DNA from: Euphrasia confusa | Taxonomy: Eukaryota; Streptophyta; Magnoliopsida; Lamiales; Orobanchaceae | Length of the DNA: 64,000 nt | Direction: 5' to 3' | Assembly: GCA_954870475.1 (NCBI GenBank) | Contig: OX940969.1 | Coordinates: 10,148,950 to 10,212,949 of the forward strand | Shown here: positions 31,848 through 48,479 of the stretch, one piece after another | How the letters are laid out: every line of letters begins with the position of its first letter | Position numbering within the stretch: the first letter of the stretch is position 1 | Notes under the pieces: generated by a model | What the model was told of the DNA's origin: nothing | Seen by the model: the letters and a program-made list of their open reading frames with translations, nothing else | Databases searched by the model: none | Position numbers and translations under genes: made by a program

Positions 31848-34780
31848 AATATACTTAATTATATGTTTAATAATATGCAAATTCCTTAAATAGTAATTAT
31901 AATTTAAATTTCAATTAAAAATCTGAATATTAATACTACATAAATACCAATAATCGGTAATTCATAATTAAGTTAATAAATTAAAAAATTGACAAAATAA
32001 TTCATTAATTATATACACCAAAACGCTTCTTTTTTAATAGTCCTTAATTATAGCAAACTTAACATTTTTATAAATAAATAATATAACTCATTTAATATTA
32101 TTAATATCAATAAAAATTTAATTAATGATTTAGAATGACGCATTATTTACAAAATCCAATATGTATAAAATAAAATTTAAAATAAATCAATTCCTTAATT
32201 ATAGTAATAAAATAAAAGGTAAAATTTATATTATCCCATATTAATATTATGTAAATTAATTAGTATTTAGTATGTATTTAAATTAATTATCATATTCTAT
32301 TTTTGCCAGTCAATTAAATTGTAAAATTTCAATCAAAATGTTGGGATTTTATTCTATAATTTGCGATTTTTATTCAATTATATTACAAAAATTATAGAAA
32401 CTCTAATTCAAATAGACACCTATAAAAAAGTCTTCATCTTTACTCATCCTCAACTTTCAGTTCTTTTTCTAATACGATTTATTTATGTATTCACATTTTT
32501 TGATATTTCATTATTTTTCAGGTCTTCATCTTTACTCATCCTCAACTTTATACAGGTCAGTTCTTTTTCTAATACGATTTATTTATATATTCACATTTTT
32601 TGATGTTCCATTATTTTTCAGGTCACACTGTAAGTATAATCTATTTTTTTGCTTCTATTTTGTTTGTTTTCATATACTGTTTTTTTTTTCTTTGCAAATT
32701 TTGAAAATATATATTATTATTACTTTTTAACCCGCATACATTTATTTTGTTCCATTGTTGATTTTTTTCCGGTAAATTATGCTTAATTGCGTTTTGTTTT
32801 GCTTAATTAATTTTTGTATTTGTTGATAATATCATTTTATTTTATTTTCAAATAATTGATTATTTTTTGCTTTTCAGGTTTTTTTTATTTAGTAACAAAT
32901 AATATTTTTCATGTCATTTTTTAATATTATTTTTCTTTTTCGTGTTTTAACTATTTTAAGAACTTTATTATTGATTTGTTTATTTTTTATCAGGTTGAAT
33001 TGTAATTCTCTGTTTTGAGTTTTGTATTAGAAGCAAAAACTAATTTTTTTTCATGTATACGTTAATTAAATTTTTTTGTAATAGATACCTATAAAAAGGT
33101 CTTCATCTTTACTCATCCTCAACTTTCCGTTCTTTTTCTAATACGATTTATTTATGTATTCACATTTTTTGATGTTCCATTATTTTTCAAGTTTTCATCT
33201 TTACTCATTCTCAACTTCATACGAGTCAGTTCTTTTTCTAATACGATTTATTTATGTATTCACATTTTTTAATGTTCCATTATTTTTCAGGTCACACTGT
33301 AAGTATAATCTATTTTTTTTCTATTTTGTTTGTTTTAATCCGTTTATTTCTTAATTATACTATTATTGTATATTTTGTTATATGAACATTATTTTTTGTA
33401 TTTTTTTTTGTAGGTTTCAATGTAAATATTATTTTATAATCTTATTCTTAATATGATTTATATATTATTTTGCAGATAATGAGTTTCTTAATTTATTTTT
33501 TTGAGTTTTTATTTTTATTTTTCATGATGAATTCTTTCATAATCTTATTTTTTACATGATTTGTGTATTATTTTGCGGGAGGTGAGCTTCCTTAATCATT
33601 CTTTTTTAAATATTTTTTTAATTATTTCTTTGTTCATAGTATAATTAAGTAGAGTATATTTCTTGAGTGTATTCACAATTAATTAGAGTATTTTTTATTT
33701 TGAGTTGTTATTAGATGAAGTTGAATTACAAAGTTCACATTAATCTATTTTTACAACTATATTTTTCATATACCGTTTTTTTTTTCTTTGCAAATTTAAA
33801 AAATATATATTATTATTACTTTTTAACCCGCATACATTTATTTTGTTCCATTGTTGATTTTTTTCTGGTAAATTATGCTTAATTGTGTTTTGTTTTGGTT
33901 AATTAATTTTTTTATTTGTTGATAATATCATTTTATTTTATTTTTGCAAATAATTGATTATTTTTTGCTTTTCAGGTTTTTTTTTTCTTTAGTAACAAAT
34001 AATATTTTTCATGTCATTTTTTAATATTATTTTTCTTTTCGTGTTTTAACTATTTTAAGAACTTTATCATTGATTTGTTTATTTTTTTTCAGGTTGAATT
34101 GTAATTCTCTGTTTTGAGTTTTGTATTAGAAGCAAAAACTAATTTTTTTCATGTATACGTTAATTAAATTGAAGTATTGGAGATGAAATGTATTTTTGAA
34201 ATGAAAAGGAATTTCAATTTAATTCATTTACATATTTATTTTAATTCCCGTTTGTTTTAAGTTTATTTGAATGAATGACACACTTTATCTTTTACATTTA
34301 TTAATTTGTTTTCTTATAAATTACTTAATATTATTTATGTTTTCGATAATAATCAAGTATTCATTTATAAATAATTTGTATATGAAACTGAGCATTAAAA
34401 GTCTAATCGCAATTAGTGTAATTAGAATTTTTTTTCTTCACACTTTAATAATAATAAAAACTAATATATAATAAATAAAAAAATTCAAATCGGTTGATTA
34501 TTCTTCATAAACTGTGTCTCATAAATACAAATAATTAATTTTCCCAAAGATTATTAATTATAAGAAACGCTGAAATACTGTGTTAATTCAACTATTTATT
34601 AGTCGGAGTAGTTCAACTATTTGTTAGTCGGAGTAGTGCTCTTTCGGCTTAATATTAGATGTAAATATTGACAATGGACAAATAAATATTAAGTGAATGA
34701 TCTAATTGAAATAATACAATAAAAAAAAGTTACATTCATATTACAAATTATTGAATACTTCTTTATAGACTACATTTGTT
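31848..34780 (+). repeat. AT-rich repeat block with TATA boxes and microexon-like splice modules
   Basis: No long frame is seen. TATAAAAAA (about 32422) and TATAAAAAGG (about 33090) are each followed by a CTTCATCTTTACTCATCCTC leader. Downstream, T-rich acceptors, 8-nt segments and donors recur: 32622-32629 GTCACACT, 32994-33001 GTTGAATT, 33291-33298 GTCACACT, 33414-33421 GTTTCAAT and 34093-34100 GTTGAATT. About 32660-33085 is duplicated at 33760-34170. The 32280-32480 segment is an inverted relative of 35620-35990. A 27-bp tandem repeat lies at 34585-34637. Confidence 0.55.
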
Positions 34781-34789
34781 CTATTCATA

Positions 34790-35190
34790 AGACGCTGGTC
34801 ACAAAGCAGAAGCTTCAACCCGGTCGTGTTGGTTACTCTAGACAACTACAATTGATCGTGCGTAAATACTGGTATTTTCAAAAATATTCAACATTTGTCA
34901 ACGACTGACCTTGACTCTTATTATTAGTCATGCATACGATATCATAATCGAAAATTGTATTCGTTGAAAAGCAAACTGAAATTTGATATTCGAGGGCGTG
35001 AGAGCGATTCGAGTATTAAAAACAATTTCCCCAGTATTATTTTCTCTTAATACTTTCACGTGGATAATATAATTATCAAGTAATGTTACAACCATCCTAG
35101 TACCATTGCATAGTCCGAAAAAGATATCCATATTCCGCAATAGTATAACGTCACCCCAACCTAATACGAAACAGTTCATTATCAAAAACT
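34790..35190 (-). pseudogene. Helitron PIF1-like helicase, C-terminal fragment (copy 1)
   Basis: The minus-strand frame has L-L-R-N and G-L-C-N-G-T-R-M-V-V-T, then R-I-A-L-T-P-S-N. After a one-base loss it reads M-T-N-N-K-S-Q-G-Q-S-L, and a further decayed part contains G-L-K-L-L-L-C-D. This is the well-conserved helicase end (motifs V/VI) of plant Helitron Rep-helicase proteins. The upstream ATPase motifs and the Rep nuclease are absent. Confidence 0.8.
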
Positions 35191-35287
35191 ATATATCATG
35201 TCACAATATTTAATTAATTCGTATATTATATACAATAAATAGAATATAACATGACTATATAAATTGTTGCTTAAATAAAATTAAGTC

Positions 35288-35290
<3 letters not shown>

Positions 35291-35359
<69 letters not shown>
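35291..35359. repeat. AT dinucleotide repeat
   Basis: About 34 uninterrupted AT units, sitting at the same place in the 2.6-kb unit as the array at 37914-37978. Confidence 0.95.
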
Positions 35360-35362
<3 letters not shown>

Positions 35363-36934
35363 TAATATATTTAGATTTTAGTAAAAAAGTTTATAATAAT
35401 ATCAACCTTCAATTTCATGGTTTGGTAGTTTGGAACAATTGTTAGTATTTAAAAACTCAACCGAATGTATTTAATCAAACATATTCTCCGCGTTCTTTTT
35501 AAAAAATTGATATTTTTAATTATAAAAAGAATTATTAATGATAATGATAATAACAATAATGGATTATCAAAAATATTAATACATAATTAAATCATAATCA
35601 TATTAGAAAAAATAATTTATCGAAATTGAGAATGAGTAAAAGATGAAGACTTTTTATAAGGGTAAAATTGAATTAAGTTTTCTATAATTTTTAAAAATTA
35701 ATTGAATAAAAATCAAACATATTCTTTTTAGAAAATTGATATTCTTAATCATAAAAAGAATTATTAATGATAATGATAATAACAATAATGTATTATCAAA
35801 AATGTTAATACATAATTAAATCATAATCATATTAGAAAAAATAATTTATCAAAGTTGAGAATGAGTAAAAGATGGAGACTTTTTATAGGGGTAAAATTAA
35901 ATTAAGTTTTCTATAATTTTTGAAAATTAATTGATTAAAAATCGAAAATTATAGAATCAAATCGGGATATTTTGGTTGAAAATTTATAATTTAATTGACT
36001 AATGAAAATAAAATAGGGTAAATTAAATTAAATCCAACATAATTTACTTAATATTAATATATTAATATGATATAATGATTAATACAAATTAATATTAATA
36101 ATATTATCTATTAAGATTTATATGATAAAGTAAATAAATAAATAATATATAATAAATAAGGAATAAAGTGAAGATATTAATAGAAGATATTAAAAAATAA
36201 TTTATTTGATAATTTGAATTTTTCAAGTCAATCTTTACTATAATTAAGGAGTTTTTAAAGATTAATTATATAAAATCAAATGGTAAGAGAATAAGAAAAA
36301 TATAAATATTATTATTTATATATTAATTACGTATTTAATATTTACTTAATAAATTGATTAAGATTAAATATTAATAAATATTGGTGTAAACAAAATTCTT
36401 AATCTAACAATTATTATTTTTTAATAAGTGTGAACACAAATAAATCAAACACTTAAAATATATGCGACAAATATTAGTTGAATTATATATTATAAGGAAT
36501 AAATAAAAATACGGTTGCGTAAGTTACAACTGAAATAAAATTAGAATAAAATTAAATAAAAATATTATAAATTTTATTAAAATAATAATTGTTAGTTACA
36601 TAAAATATTACTCAAAATTACAGTAAATTACATAAATTACATAATAAAATAAAAGATAAAAAAAATTACAGTAATAATGAAAAGCTTGGTTCTATTTAAA
36701 ATTTTTGTAATCCAAATTATGTTATGATTGTTCGATTTGTAGAGTCTTTTACTTATAAATAAACCTACAAAATAAACAAAAAAAAGTAAGAAATACAAAA
36801 GACGAAAAAAATAAATTCTTTAAAAAATTTAAAAAGCCTAAAAAAAATACAAAAATCATTACCAAATAAATTGTTATATTTACAATACAATTATAATCAA
36901 CAAAAAATAATATTAAAATTAAAATTAGTAAAAA

Positions 36935-37282
36935 ATATTTACATTCAAGCCTGCAAAAAATAAAAATATTAATGATCAAACAATAATATTAAAACTAAAA
37001 TTTAAATTAGTAAAAAATAATTACCTGAAAAAAATAAAAATATTAATGATTTAACGATAATATTAAAATTAAAATTCTAATTAGTAAAAGATACTACAAA
37101 AAATAAAAACATTAATTATCAAACAATAATATTTAAATTAAATTCGAATTAGTGAAAGAATGCTTACACAAAGGCTGAAAAAAATACAAAAAAACAACAA
37201 AACTTATGGAGCTCTGCAAAACAAAACTGAGCTCTGCAAAACAAAACTGTGAGAGGTACGTGAAGATGATGTTTTTTATATA
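36935..37282 (-). other. Splice-module array and TATA box, unit 1
   Basis: On the minus strand a TATATAAA (37275-37282) is followed by CATCATCTTCAC and then a series of TTTTTGCAG/TTTTCAG acceptors directly joined to donors. Segments between them are CCTTTGT (37168-37174), zero length (junction 37024/37025, CAG|GTAATT) and GCTTGAAT (36943-36950). The AGCTC segment near 37210 keeps its acceptor but has lost the donor GT. Confidence 0.5.
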
Positions 37283-37479
37283 GTTACGGATTTGAATTAT
37301 TCATGATTATAGTAATATTAATAGTAGATAATATCAAATTTATTTAGTTACTTAAAATAAGGAGTAAATTTACCTTTAATTCCGATATTATTGTTTATAT
37401 AATATAAATTAATTAATTAATCTGTTAAATATATTAATAAAAATCTCTCCCATCATCTTCTCTAATTAATTTTAGTACT

Positions 37480-37840
37480 ATAAATAAATATTCAACATTT
37501 GTTAACGACTGACCTTAACTCTTTAATAGTCATGACATACGATATCATAATCGAAAATTGTCTTCGTTGGAAAACAAACTGAAATTTGGTATTCGAGGGC
37601 GTCAGAGCAATTCGACTATTAAAAATCATTTTCCCAGAATTATTTCATCTTAATACTTTCGAGTGGATAATATAATTATCAAGTAATGTTATAATTATCC
37701 TAGTACCATTGCATAGTCATCCTAGTACCATTGCATAGTCCGACAGAGACATCCGTATTCCGCAATAGTATAATGGTCACCCCAACCTAATACGAAATAG
37801 TTCATGTATCAAAAACTATATACCATGTCACAACATTTAA
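37480..37840 (-). pseudogene. Helitron PIF1-like helicase, C-terminal fragment (copy 2)
   Basis: Second diverged copy of the 34790-35190 fragment, with the same order of motifs, a further internal duplication of about 20 bp (CATCCTAGTACCATTGCATAG near 37700-37740) and more frame breaks. Confidence 0.75.
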
Positions 37841-37911
37841 TTAATTCGTATATTATATACAATAAATAAAATATGACATCACTATATAAATTGTTGCTTA
37901 AAGAAAAATAA

Positions 37912-37913
<2 letters not shown>

Positions 37914-37978
<65 letters not shown>
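37914..37978. repeat. AT dinucleotide repeat
   Basis: About 30 AT units; positional equivalent of 35291-35359. Confidence 0.95.
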
Positions 37979-37981
<3 letters not shown>

Positions 37982-39337
37982 AAATATTACTATATTAATT
38001 AATATATTTAAATTTTAGTAAAAAAGTTTATAATAATATCAACCTTCAACACTTGTTGGTATTTAAAAACTCAACCGAATGCATTTAATTAAACATATTT
38101 TTCGCGTTATTTCTAGAAAATTGATATTCTCGATGTAATTATAAAAAGAATTATTAATGATAATGATAATAATAATAATGCATTATCTAAAATGTTAATA
38201 CATAAATAAATCATAATCATATTAGAAAAAATAATTTATCCAATTTGAGATTGAGTAAAAGATGAAAAATTTTTATAAGGGTAAAATTTAATTAAGTTTT
38301 CTATCATTTTTGAAAATTAATTGAATAAAAATCGCAAATTATAGAATCAAATCGGGATATTTTGGATGAAAATTTATAATTTAATTGAGTAATGAAAATA
38401 AAATAGGGTAATTAAATTAAATCAAACCTAATTTACTTAATATTAATATCATATAATGATTAATACAAATTAATATTAATACTATTATCTATTAAGATGA
38501 TAAAGTAAATAAATAAATAATATATGATAAATAAGGAATAAACGGAAGATATTAATAGAAGATTTTAGAAAATGATTTATTTAATAATTTGAATTTGTCA
38601 AGTCAATTTTTACTCTAATTAAAGAGTTTATAAAGATAAATTATATAAAATTAAATAATAAGAGAATAAGAAAAATATAAATATTATTATTTATATATTA
38701 ATTCGTATTTAATATGTACTTAATAAATTAATTAAGATTAAATATTAATAAATATTGGTGTGAACAAAATTCTTAATCTTAAATTATTATTTTTTTAATA
38801 AGTGTGAACACAAATAAATCAAACGTTAGTTAATTATATATTAGATGGATTAAATAAAAATACGGGTTGAGTAAGTTAAAAGAAATAAAATTAGAATAAA
38901 ATTAAATAAAAACATTATAAATTTTATTAAAATAATAATTGTGAGTTACATAAAATATTATAAATTAAATCATAAAATAAAAGATAAATAAAGTATTAAC
39001 GCAAAATACTCTAAGCTTTAATATTAAAGTTTGATTTCATTTAAAACTTTTGCAATTCAATGTTTCGATCTTTATTGAGTTTTGATCGTTAGATCTCCAG
39101 AGTCTTTTACTTAAAAAAAACATACAAAATAAAAAAAAGTAAGAAATACATACTCTAAGCTTTAATATTAAAGCTTGATTTCATTTAAACCTTTTGCAAT
39201 TTAATGTCTCGCTTTAATATTAAAGCTTGATTTCATTTAAACCTTTTGCAATTTAATGTCTCGATAGTTCTGATCGTTCGATCTCCAGAGTCTTTTACTT
39301 AAAAAAAACATACAAAATAAAAAAAAGTAAGAAATAC

Positions 39338-39876
39338 ATAATGCCTGCAAAAAAAAAATAATCTTTAAAAAGAGTAAAAAAATAAAAAAATTTGGAAAAA
39401 AATAAAAAAATTATTACCAAATAAATTGTTATATTTACAATACAATTATAATCAATAAACAATAATATTAAAACTAAAATTCGAATTAGTAAAAAATACT
39501 TACCTGCAAAAAATAAAAATATTAATGATTAAACAATAATATTAAAACTAAAATTTTAATTAGTAAAAAATACTTACATTGAAGGTTGTCTGCAAAAAAA
39601 TAAAAATATTAATAATTAAACGATAATATTAAAATTAAAATTTGAATTAGTAAAAGATACTTACAGGCTATAAAAAATAAAAACTTAATTATCAAACAAA
39701 AATATTTAAATTAAAATCGAATTAGTAAAATAATGTTTACCTATAAGGCTGCAAAAAATACAAAAAAAAAACTTACATAGAGCTCGGCAAAAAAACAAAA
39801 GTGTGAGCACTAACAAATAAAAAAAAATAAGAATAGGGAGATGTATGGAGTGAGTGGAGATGATGTAATTTATATA
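39338..39876 (-). other. Splice-module array and TATA box, unit 2
   Basis: A minus-strand TATATAAA (39869-39876) is followed by CATCATCTCCAC. Then come: AGCTCTAT with donor GTAAGT but acceptor changed to GCCG (near 39772), CCTTATAG (39741-39748), CCT (39665-39667), ACAACCTTCAAT (39578-39589), a zero-length junction TTTTTTGCAG|GTAAGT (39503/39504), and GCATTAT (39338-39344). Introns would be about 65-85 nt, with TACTAAT-like sequences inside. Confidence 0.5.
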
Positions 39877-41266
39877 TAGACACGAATTTGAATTATTCAT
39901 GATTATAGTAATATAAATAGTAGATAAAATCAAATTTATTTAGTTACTTTAAATAAGGAGTAGATTTACCTAAAATCCGATATTTTTGTTTATATAATAT
40001 AAATTGATTAATTAAATAGTTAAATATATTAATAAAAAATTTAAATTCTCTCTCATCATCCCTTAATTACGTTAATTAATTTTAGTACTATAAATAAATA
40101 TTAATATAATAGAAAAAGTAATTAAAGGAGATAAATAAGGAATAAAATTGATATTTAAATATTTAAAGTCAATATTTAAAGGGAAATTATAAATTTAAAT
40201 TATATTATATAAAAAAATAAATAATTACGCTAATTAATTAAAAATAATTACGCTAATTAATTACTAGTGTGAACACAAATTTAATATAATGATCTTGTTT
40301 ATTAATAAGTGTGAACACAACATAATCTGGTAAAACATATGTCATCTAGTAAAATTGTTGAATTATATATTATAAAGATTAAATAATTATTAAATACCAT
40401 TTTATTTTATTAACTCAATCAATGATTTTAATTATGTTTTAGTGATATGTGTAAGTATTATAAATAAAGATATTCTTTCGTAAGTTACAACATAAACAAA
40501 ATTAAAATAAAATTAAATAGAATTATGTATTATTATTTTTTCAATTATTCAATAATTATTAAATACCATTTTATTTCATTAACTCAATCAATATTTTAAT
40601 TATGCTTTGGTGATATTTGTAAGTAATACAAATAAAGATACGTAAGTTACACAATAAACAAAATTAGAATAAAATTAAATAGAATTATTGTAAATTGCAT
40701 AAATTTTATAAATTAAAGTAAATAAATAAAATAAATCATAAATAAAATGAAAACAAACTACTCTAAAATTACAGTAAATTGAGTAAATTACATCATAAAT
40801 AAAATTAATACAAACTACTCTACTTTTAATAGGAACATAAACAAAAAAAACTTGGAATCCATTTAAAATTTGTGCAATCCAATGTTTCGATTCGAAGAGA
40901 ATTTTACTTATAATGAAACCTACAAAATAAATAGTTATACATAAACCTACAAAATAAAAAAAAATAATAAATCCAAAAGTTCTGAAAAAAAATAAATCAT
41001 AAAAAAAATAAAAAAATTCAAAAAAATTGATAAAAAATACAAAAATCATTACCAAATAAGTTGTTATATTTACAAAACAATTATAATCAACAAATGATAA
41101 TATTAATTATTAAAAAATAATTATTGCAAAAAATAAAAATATTAATGATCAAAAAATAATATTAAAACTAAAATTCAAATTAGTAAAAAATGAAAAAAAA
41201 TTAAAAATATTAATGATTAAACAATAATATTAAAACTAAAATTCAAATTAGTAAAAAAATACTTAC

Positions 41267-41802
41267 GCTGCAAAAAATACAAATATTAATGATTAAACAA
41301 TAATATTAAAATTAAAATTTGAAATTAAAATTTGAGTAAAGATATACATACATTTGAATTGAAGGCTACAAAAAATAAAAACATTAATTATCAAACAATT
41401 AAATTTAAATTAAAATCAAATTAGTAAAAGAATATTTAGATTCAAAAAATACAAAAAAACAAAAAAAAAATAACAAAACTTACATATAGCCCTAAAAAAA
41501 TGTGAGCATAAACAAATAAAAAAATAGCTGAAATGAAAAGACTGCAAAAATACAAAAAACAAAAAAAAAATAACAAAACTTATCTAAACATCTGCAAAAA
41601 AAATAAATAAATGTGAGCATAAACAAATAAAAAAAATAAATGAAATGAAAATTATACAAAAAAACAAAAATAAAAAACAAAACTTACATAGAGCTCTGCA
41701 AAAAATAAATAAATGTGAGCATAAACAAATAAAAAAAATAGCTGAAATGAAATGAAAAGTGAGAGGTAGAGAATGAATGAAGATGATGATGTCCTTTATA
41801 TA
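41267..41802 (-). other. Splice-module array and TATA box, unit 3
   Basis: A minus-strand TATATAAAGG (TATATAAA at 41795-41802) is followed by CATCATCATCTTCA. Modules: AGCTCTAT (41688-41695), GGCTATAT (41484-41491), CCTTCAATTCAAAT (41352-41365) and a single C (41267), each between a T-rich AG acceptor and GTAAGT or GTATGT. The order matches unit 2. Confidence 0.5.
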
Positions 41803-42805
41803 GATATGGATTTGAAATAGAGTTTGATAATTATTATTATTTTTTAAATATAATAAATTTGAATTACCTTAAATTTCGATATTATTGTTTGTATAATATA
41901 AATTAATTAATTAATCGATTAAATATATTAATAAAAAATGTCGATTCTCTAATTAATTTTATTAGTATAATAGAATAAACTTAATTAAAGGAGTTAAATA
42001 AGGAATAAATGTGATATTTTGAATATTTTAAGTCAATATTAACTACAATTAAGGAGTATATTAAGGAGATTATAAATACTAAATTATATTATATAAATAA
42101 ATAAATAATTACGTTAATTAATTAAAAATAATTATGCTAATTAATTACGCTAAAAATAATAATTAATAATGACCAGTGTGAACACAAATTTAATCGAATG
42201 GTCATTGTTTATTAATAAGTGTGAACACAAAAAAATCAAACGGTTAAAATATATGACACCTAGGACAATTGCTAGCTGAATTATATATTATAAGGATATA
42301 TAAATCTAGAACGAAATATTATTAATCTTTATAAGAATTGCTGGAATATTGTGTCAATAAATATTTAAAAATAAATTATAATTTCCAAAATTACAATTAA
42401 TTTTAATTATGACGATTGCTATAATTACGGATTTACATTATCTACTTTTACATTTAAAAAATCTGTAATTATAGTATAGATTCTCTCGAATTTAATCAAA
42501 TTAATAAATAATATATAAGATATTGTATAAAACAAGAATATCAAGTCAAATTTATATAAATTAATATTTTTGGACAGTGATAAATAATTAATATTTTAAT
42601 TGATTCAAAAGATGGACTGGAAGATTTTATTATAAGAATAGAACGTAATTAGAATTGATCCATGATAGCATAAGATTGTGCTATAATTAATTTGTAATTA
42701 ATGTTGACTATATTGATTGATTAGTTTTCTATATCTAAAAATTATTAAACAATTTTTTTTATTGATATTGAATAATTTGATATATAAATAAGGTATATAC
42801 AATAT

Positions 42806-42948
<143 letters not shown>

Positions 42949-43309
42949 GAACTTAAAACCGATAAACTACATATTGTAAAATATTTTGTCATTATAACAT
43001 ATTTTAATTAGAGTGGAAAATCTTTGATATAATATATGTGATTTTTATCTGGTCATATTAATATATCATACTACCAAACAATCAATTTATGTTTAATTTA
43101 AATTGTTATTTTCAATAAATGCACAACAAGCATGTATCAAATATTATTAAAAAAAATTTAATTTAAAATTGTGGAGATAATGATCATAATATTCATAAAA
43201 AAATTATTTACTTTCCAATTTATTTATTTATTTACAATAATTAATGGTGCGTGTATATTTTATTACTTAAGTTTTCTCCCATGTCCCATAAAATTGTATA
43301 TTAAGTTTA

Positions 43310-46060
<2,751 letters not shown>

Positions 46061-46239
46061 CATCGAGATCGAGCATACTAAATTTATGTTTGCAACAAAT
46101 TGAAGATCATTTGCAGAAATAAGGAAAATCTCTATGAGTTTATAATACATTTTCTTTTCCGGATCATGTTGGTTTGAATTACATTGGAAATCAACTTATT
46201 GCGATGAAATTAGGTTACAATCGAGTAACGCAGAAGGAA

Positions 46240-48420
46240 GATCATATGAAGTATGTTTCCATGTTGAACGACCAACAAAGAATTGCTTACGATTCAATAA
46301 TCAAATCATTAAACAAAATGAAGATCATATGAAGTATATGTTTTCATGTTGAACGACCAACAAAAAATTTCTTACGATTCAATAATGGAATCATTAAACA
46401 ATGGTAGATTACATATATTTTTTCTGTATGGTTATGGAGGAACAGGAAATACATTTATTTGGAATACTCTATCAGCGGTTGTTCGATCTCACGGAGAAAT
46501 TGTGTTGAATGTTACTTCAAGTGGTATAGTATCGTTGCTATTACCTGGCGGGAGGACAACTCATTCTAATTTTTCAATCCATTAAACTTGACTGATTCTT
46601 CCACGTGCAACATTTCTCAAAGGAGCGACACCGTCGGTATGATTTTAAAGGCGAAACTTATTATATGGGATGAAGCTCCAATGAACAGGTAAAATTGCTC
46701 TTAATTTTTTAATATTATATATTATATGTGTCCATATTTTTAAATAAATTGATCAAGTTTCTTTGTTATTTTATCTCAATTTTGAATTAACAAAAACTAA
46801 TTTTTGCACTTCTTTTTGTACCGTTATTATATATTGTAAAATTTCTAATTTAGTTGAATCTTTGGAATGTGTTTTTTTTATATTATCCATTATCAATGTT
46901 ATTAGTTATCCTCCAAATAAAATTTTAGTTATCATGCCCTATGTGGATAATTTTTATACGTATATAATTGATTATTTTTTTAATAAAACTTTTTCATATA
47001 TTCATTATTTTTTTTTATTTAACTTTGTAATATAATTAATTCATTTTTTACACGTTTAAATAGAGAATACATGTACACATATTATTAATTTCTTTATATT
47101 GCCAATGATATATCCCTTAATAATATCAGTTGGTATAGGTATTTCTATGAATTATAGGTATATCTATGAATTATAAGTAGAGAATAATAATTATTCGAAT
47201 TAAATATTATTGTTTCTTTATATTATTTAAATAGGTTGTTTATATTAATACATTTTTTCTTTTAATCATATAGGAATTGTTTTGAAGTTATTGATCGAAC
47301 AATCCGAGATATTATGCGGGTAAAAAATCTTGATGCTGATAATATTTCATTTGGAGGCAAAGTTATAATATTCAGTGGTGATTTCCGTCAGGTTCTACCG
47401 GTGATACCCAAAGGAACCGGGCCATAAATTGTTCATGCAACCATTAACTCATCTAAGATATGACGGAATTGCAAAGTTTTGAGATTAACGAAAAATATGT
47501 GATTGGAAAATAATGTTGACGGATCAGATTTGAACGAGTTGAGAAATTTCTCAAATTGGATGCAATCAATTGGGGAAGGTTCAATTGGTGAAGATAATGA
47601 TCGAGAAATAGTTTTTGAAACCCCCCTGACTACATAAAATCCATTGTAGAAGATATTTTTCCATCTTTCGCCGATCATATTGGAGACGTGATTATTTGCA
47701 AGGACTTGCAATCCTGGCGCCAACTTTGGAAGAGGTAGAGACAATTAATTAATGATTATATGATATCGATGCATTCAACCGAAGAAAAGATTTATCTTAG
47801 CGCTGATTCTATTGAAACAACTGAAAAGGGCGCAAACATGTTGATCAAATGGATTCGGTGGAATTCTTAAACACTATAAAGTGCTCAGAATGCCTAACCA
47901 TCAATTGAATCTAAATGTTAGTGATATTAAATCTTAAAAAATTATAATTTTTTTTTGTCTTTTTTAAAATATTATATTAAATACGTATTCAATAATTATG
48001 TATATATTTGTAAAAAGAAAATTATACCTTCTAATTTCTTTTGTAAAGTTGGAGTGCCAGTAATGCTTTTGCAAAATATCGATCACGCTGTCGGTTTGTA
48101 TAACGGAATTTGAATGGTTGTATTGAAACTTGGAACTTACGTAATAAAAGCTAAAGTCTTATGAAGAAAAAAACACGGATGACATATTATATATTCCAAG
48201 TATAACTCTCAATCCTTCAGATGTAAGTATTTTATTTCCCCTTAATGGTATGTTATACTCTATGACCATCAACAAGAACTAGGGTCAATCTTTGGTCCAC
48301 GTTGGAATATATTTAAAGAAATCGATGTCTACGCATGGGCAGTTGTATGTTGCACTTTCAAGCTCACAAACAAAGCCGGATTGAAGTTGTTATGTTGCAA
48401 TTAGAATGGAGAACTCACAA
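46240..48420 (+). pseudogene. Helitron PIF1-like helicase pseudogene
   Basis: Plus-strand motifs in order: L-N-D-Q-Q-K-I-S-Y-D (46350), Walker A as G-G-T-G-N-T (about 46440; Lys expected where Asn stands), S-S-G-I-V-S-L-L-L-P-G-G-R-T (46515-46550), Walker B I-I-W-D-E-A-P-M-N (about 46660), a GT-AG intron of about 584 bp (46688-47271), F-S-G-D-F-R-Q-V-L-P (about 47370), then V-G-V-P-V-M-L-L-Q-N-I-D (about 48055) and H-G-Q-L-Y-V-A-L-S (about 48335). Several stops interrupt it after 47425. A roughly 77-bp tandem duplication precedes Walker A (46242-46405). No Rep domain or Helitron termini were identified around it. Confidence 0.88.
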
Positions 48421-48479
48421 ATAAAACAATCAATTTAGTTTACAAAGAAGTCTTTCAAAATTTATAAAATAGTTATGTC

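Larger units (their letters stand above)
34855..42300 (-). repeat. Tandem ~2.6-kb repeat units (about two full plus partial copies)
   Basis: The order helicase scrap, AT microsatellite, TATA-leader block, splice-module array and TATA box repeats at 34855-37480 and again at 37483-40110; a third copy lacking the helicase part spans about 40140-41960, with a stub to 42300. Landmarks are AAGTGTGAACACAAATAAATCAAAC (about 36425, 38798, 40307, 42212) and the TTAGTAAAAAATACTTACCTG sub-repeats, repeated every 70-85 bp within 36840-37180, 39410-39760 and 41090-41420. Units are diverged, so the tandem duplication is not recent. Confidence 0.75.

Noticed and set aside
36749..41680. Phe/Ile/Leu-rich minus-strand frames resembling membrane proteins
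   Set aside because: They arise from poly-T/AT-rich repeats, vary between repeat copies and have no conserved motif.
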